A DNA stretch of 6,666 nucleotides, from assembly GCA_003694175.1 (NCBI GenBank), contig RFKV01000087.1, positions 1 through 6,666 on the forward strand, read 5' to 3'. Below are positions 5,860-6,666 of the stretch, one piece after another. Both the position numbers and the translations under genes were made by a program. The notes under the pieces are model-generated. The model did not search any database and was not told the DNA's origin. It was given only the letters and a program-made list of their open reading frames with translations. Within the stretch, counting starts at the first letter, position 1, and each line of letters opens with the position of its first letter. Source of the DNA: Candidatus Dojkabacteria bacterium. Its GTDB lineage: Bacteria; Patescibacteriota; Dojkabacteria; J137.

Positions 5860-6447
5860 CTACTCGGATCTATAAAATTTCAATCTATCATATACTTGTT
5901 TTTCTTTTTTAATTACCGCTGTAATAGAATACTGACCATACGAATAGTTACTTTCCTCTCTCTGTACTATTAAACTATCAAAGTTAACACTTTTAAAATT
6001 TTGTGATGTTCTTAGGAATCTTTCAAGATCTTTCAATAGAACCAAGTCTTCAGTGCCATATATTATGAGTCTGTTATCTTTGACACTTACCGTAAGTTCG
6101 TTAGATGAAGTTCCTAATATTTGATAAACTTCATCTAGAATTTCTGATAACTGTGAAGAGCTCTGATTGAGCTCGTCGTACACATCAACTCGTCTGATCA
6201 AAGACCTAATCTTAGGTTCGATGCTTTCAGAATAAAAAGATATCTGATTCATTAAGTTACCGATTTGTTTGGTTTTGTTTTTTGCTTCGGTATCAACAAT
6301 TACTTTAGCGAAGAAGGCTATTGTTAATAAAATTATAACAATAGCAATTACAATCCGAGCTTGATTGGTCACCCAAATATACACTCTGTCCCATAGGGTC
6401 AATGGCGGCTGAATCGGTTCTAGTAAGTTAAAAACTCTTGATTTCAT
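5860..6447 (-). CDS. pilN: Type IV pilus assembly protein PilN-like
   Basis: PilN is a single-pass inner-membrane protein whose cytoplasmic N-terminal peptide docks on PilM and whose extracytoplasmic domain pairs with PilO. The 195-aa protein begins with a peptide containing NLLEP (residues 7-11), matching the INLLP-type PilM-binding motif known in PilN. One membrane helix (about 31-50) is followed by a coiled coil (about 54-108) and a small alpha/beta domain (about 115-182), with LTVSVKDNRLIIYGTED and a helix LKDLERFLRTS typical of this fold. The C-terminus is basic. The ATG at 6447 is preceded by only a weak purine run (AAAGAAAA), not a true Shine-Dalgarno site. pilO follows after 6 nt. No pilM is visible in the 219 bp upstream, where it usually lies, so pilM may be elsewhere or the operon may begin here. 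Confidence 0.85.
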   Translation of the reverse strand: MKSRVFNLLEPIQPPLTLWDRVYIWVTNQARIVIAIVIILLTIAFFAKVIVDTEAKNKTKQIGNLMNQISFYSESIEPKIRSLIRRVDVYDELNQSSSQLSEILDEVYQILGTSSNELTVSVKDNRLIIYGTEDLVLLKDLERFLRTSQNFKSVNFDSLIVQREESNYSYGQYSITAVIKKEKQVYDRLKFYRSE

Positions 6448-6505
6448 GGATTTTCTTTATTCACAGTAATATACTAAATGAAAGTTAAAATTTAAATGCC
6501 AAGAT

Positions 6506-6666
6506 ATGTTTAGATACACGTGTAATCTAGGCTTAAAACCGTTATATATAAGGTCCCAACATGAAATACAGAAAGAACTTTTAGTTGACATAACGGTCAC
6601 AATAAAATACTTACTAAATACTTATACAAACATGGTATCAGAAATAAATAAAAATAAAGATAAAAA
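6506..6666 (+). CDS. Possible 5' end of a gene leaving the window (weak)
   Basis: The plus strand stays open from an ATG at 6506 to the window end (53 codons), divergent from pilN. A second in-frame ATG at 6632 would give a protein starting MVSEINKNKDK, charged and soluble-looking. Neither ATG has a Shine-Dalgarno site. A perfect -35-like TTGACA at 6585-6590 lacks a good -10 at normal spacing. The open stretch is too short to be convincing in such AT-rich DNA. If real, the 6632 start is the more natural one, placing a divergent promoter between it and pilN. Confidence 0.2.
   Translation, partial: MFRYTCNLGLKPLYIRSQHEIQKELLVDITVTIKYLLNTYTNMVSEINKNKDK

Noticed and set aside
84..6447. Recoded TGA (glycine), as in some CPR lineages
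   Set aside because: No gene stops at TGA, but all genes are full length without any in-frame TGA, and tryptophan and glycine positions use ordinary codons, so recoding is not supported.
6457..6591. Minus-strand open frame of 44 codons ending 9 nt before pilN, containing a CxxC
   Set aside because: Its composition (many Tyr, Trp, His, Cys, Asn) looks like random translation of intergenic DNA, and it has no ribosome site. Proximity to pilN is its only support.
1..6666. CRISPR array, insertion sequence or attachment site
   Set aside because: No spaced repeats of CRISPR size, no transposase or integrase, and no terminal inverted repeats were seen.

Overview
This AT-rich window (about one third G+C by eye) is densely packed, with small genes that overlap or nearly touch. 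It carries recognisable dnaJ, ftsK and type IV pilus pilN/pilO genes beside short membrane proteins I cannot name. The low G+C, compact layout, minimal PilN/PilO proteins and scarcity of Shine-Dalgarno sites suggest a Candidate Phyla Radiation (Patescibacteria) bacterium. That placement is inference; no rRNA or other marker here fixes it. All genes read through in the standard code, and the stops seen are TAA and TAG only.

Layout, left to right. (1) Positions 1-83 hold the end of one transcription unit and a good sigma70-type promoter (-35 TTGACA, 17 bp, -10 TAAAAT) pointing left, out of the window. (2) Positions 84-1825 (minus strand) hold dnaJ followed by two small membrane-protein genes (86 and 127 aa). 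Their starts overlap the preceding gene by 11 and 8 bp, so the three probably form a translationally coupled operon. (3) Upstream of dnaJ are a strong Shine-Dalgarno site, a candidate promoter and four tandem 10-bp repeats. (4) Positions 1908-2696 (minus strand) hold a class I SAM-dependent methyltransferase. (5) A 74-bp divergent intergenic region (2697-2770) contains a perfect 10-bp tandem duplication and a short tRNA-like stretch. (6) Positions 2771-5035 (plus strand) hold a full-length FtsK/SpoIIIE DNA translocase with four membrane segments, an ATPase motor and a C-terminal winged helix. (7) Convergent with it, on the minus strand, lie pilN (5860-6447), pilO (5227-5853) and a 58-aa single-pass membrane protein gene (5047-5223). 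(8) Positions 6448-6666 hold no confident gene; a weak open frame on the plus strand leaves the window.

Functionally the window combines a chaperone (DnaJ), chromosome translocation at division (FtsK) and the inner-membrane alignment platform of a type IV pilus (PilN/PilO). I see no complete, obviously new defence or mobile system. The best candidates for something undescribed are the two membrane proteins coupled to dnaJ, the 58-aa protein at the end of the pil cluster, and the phased 10-bp repeats before dnaJ.
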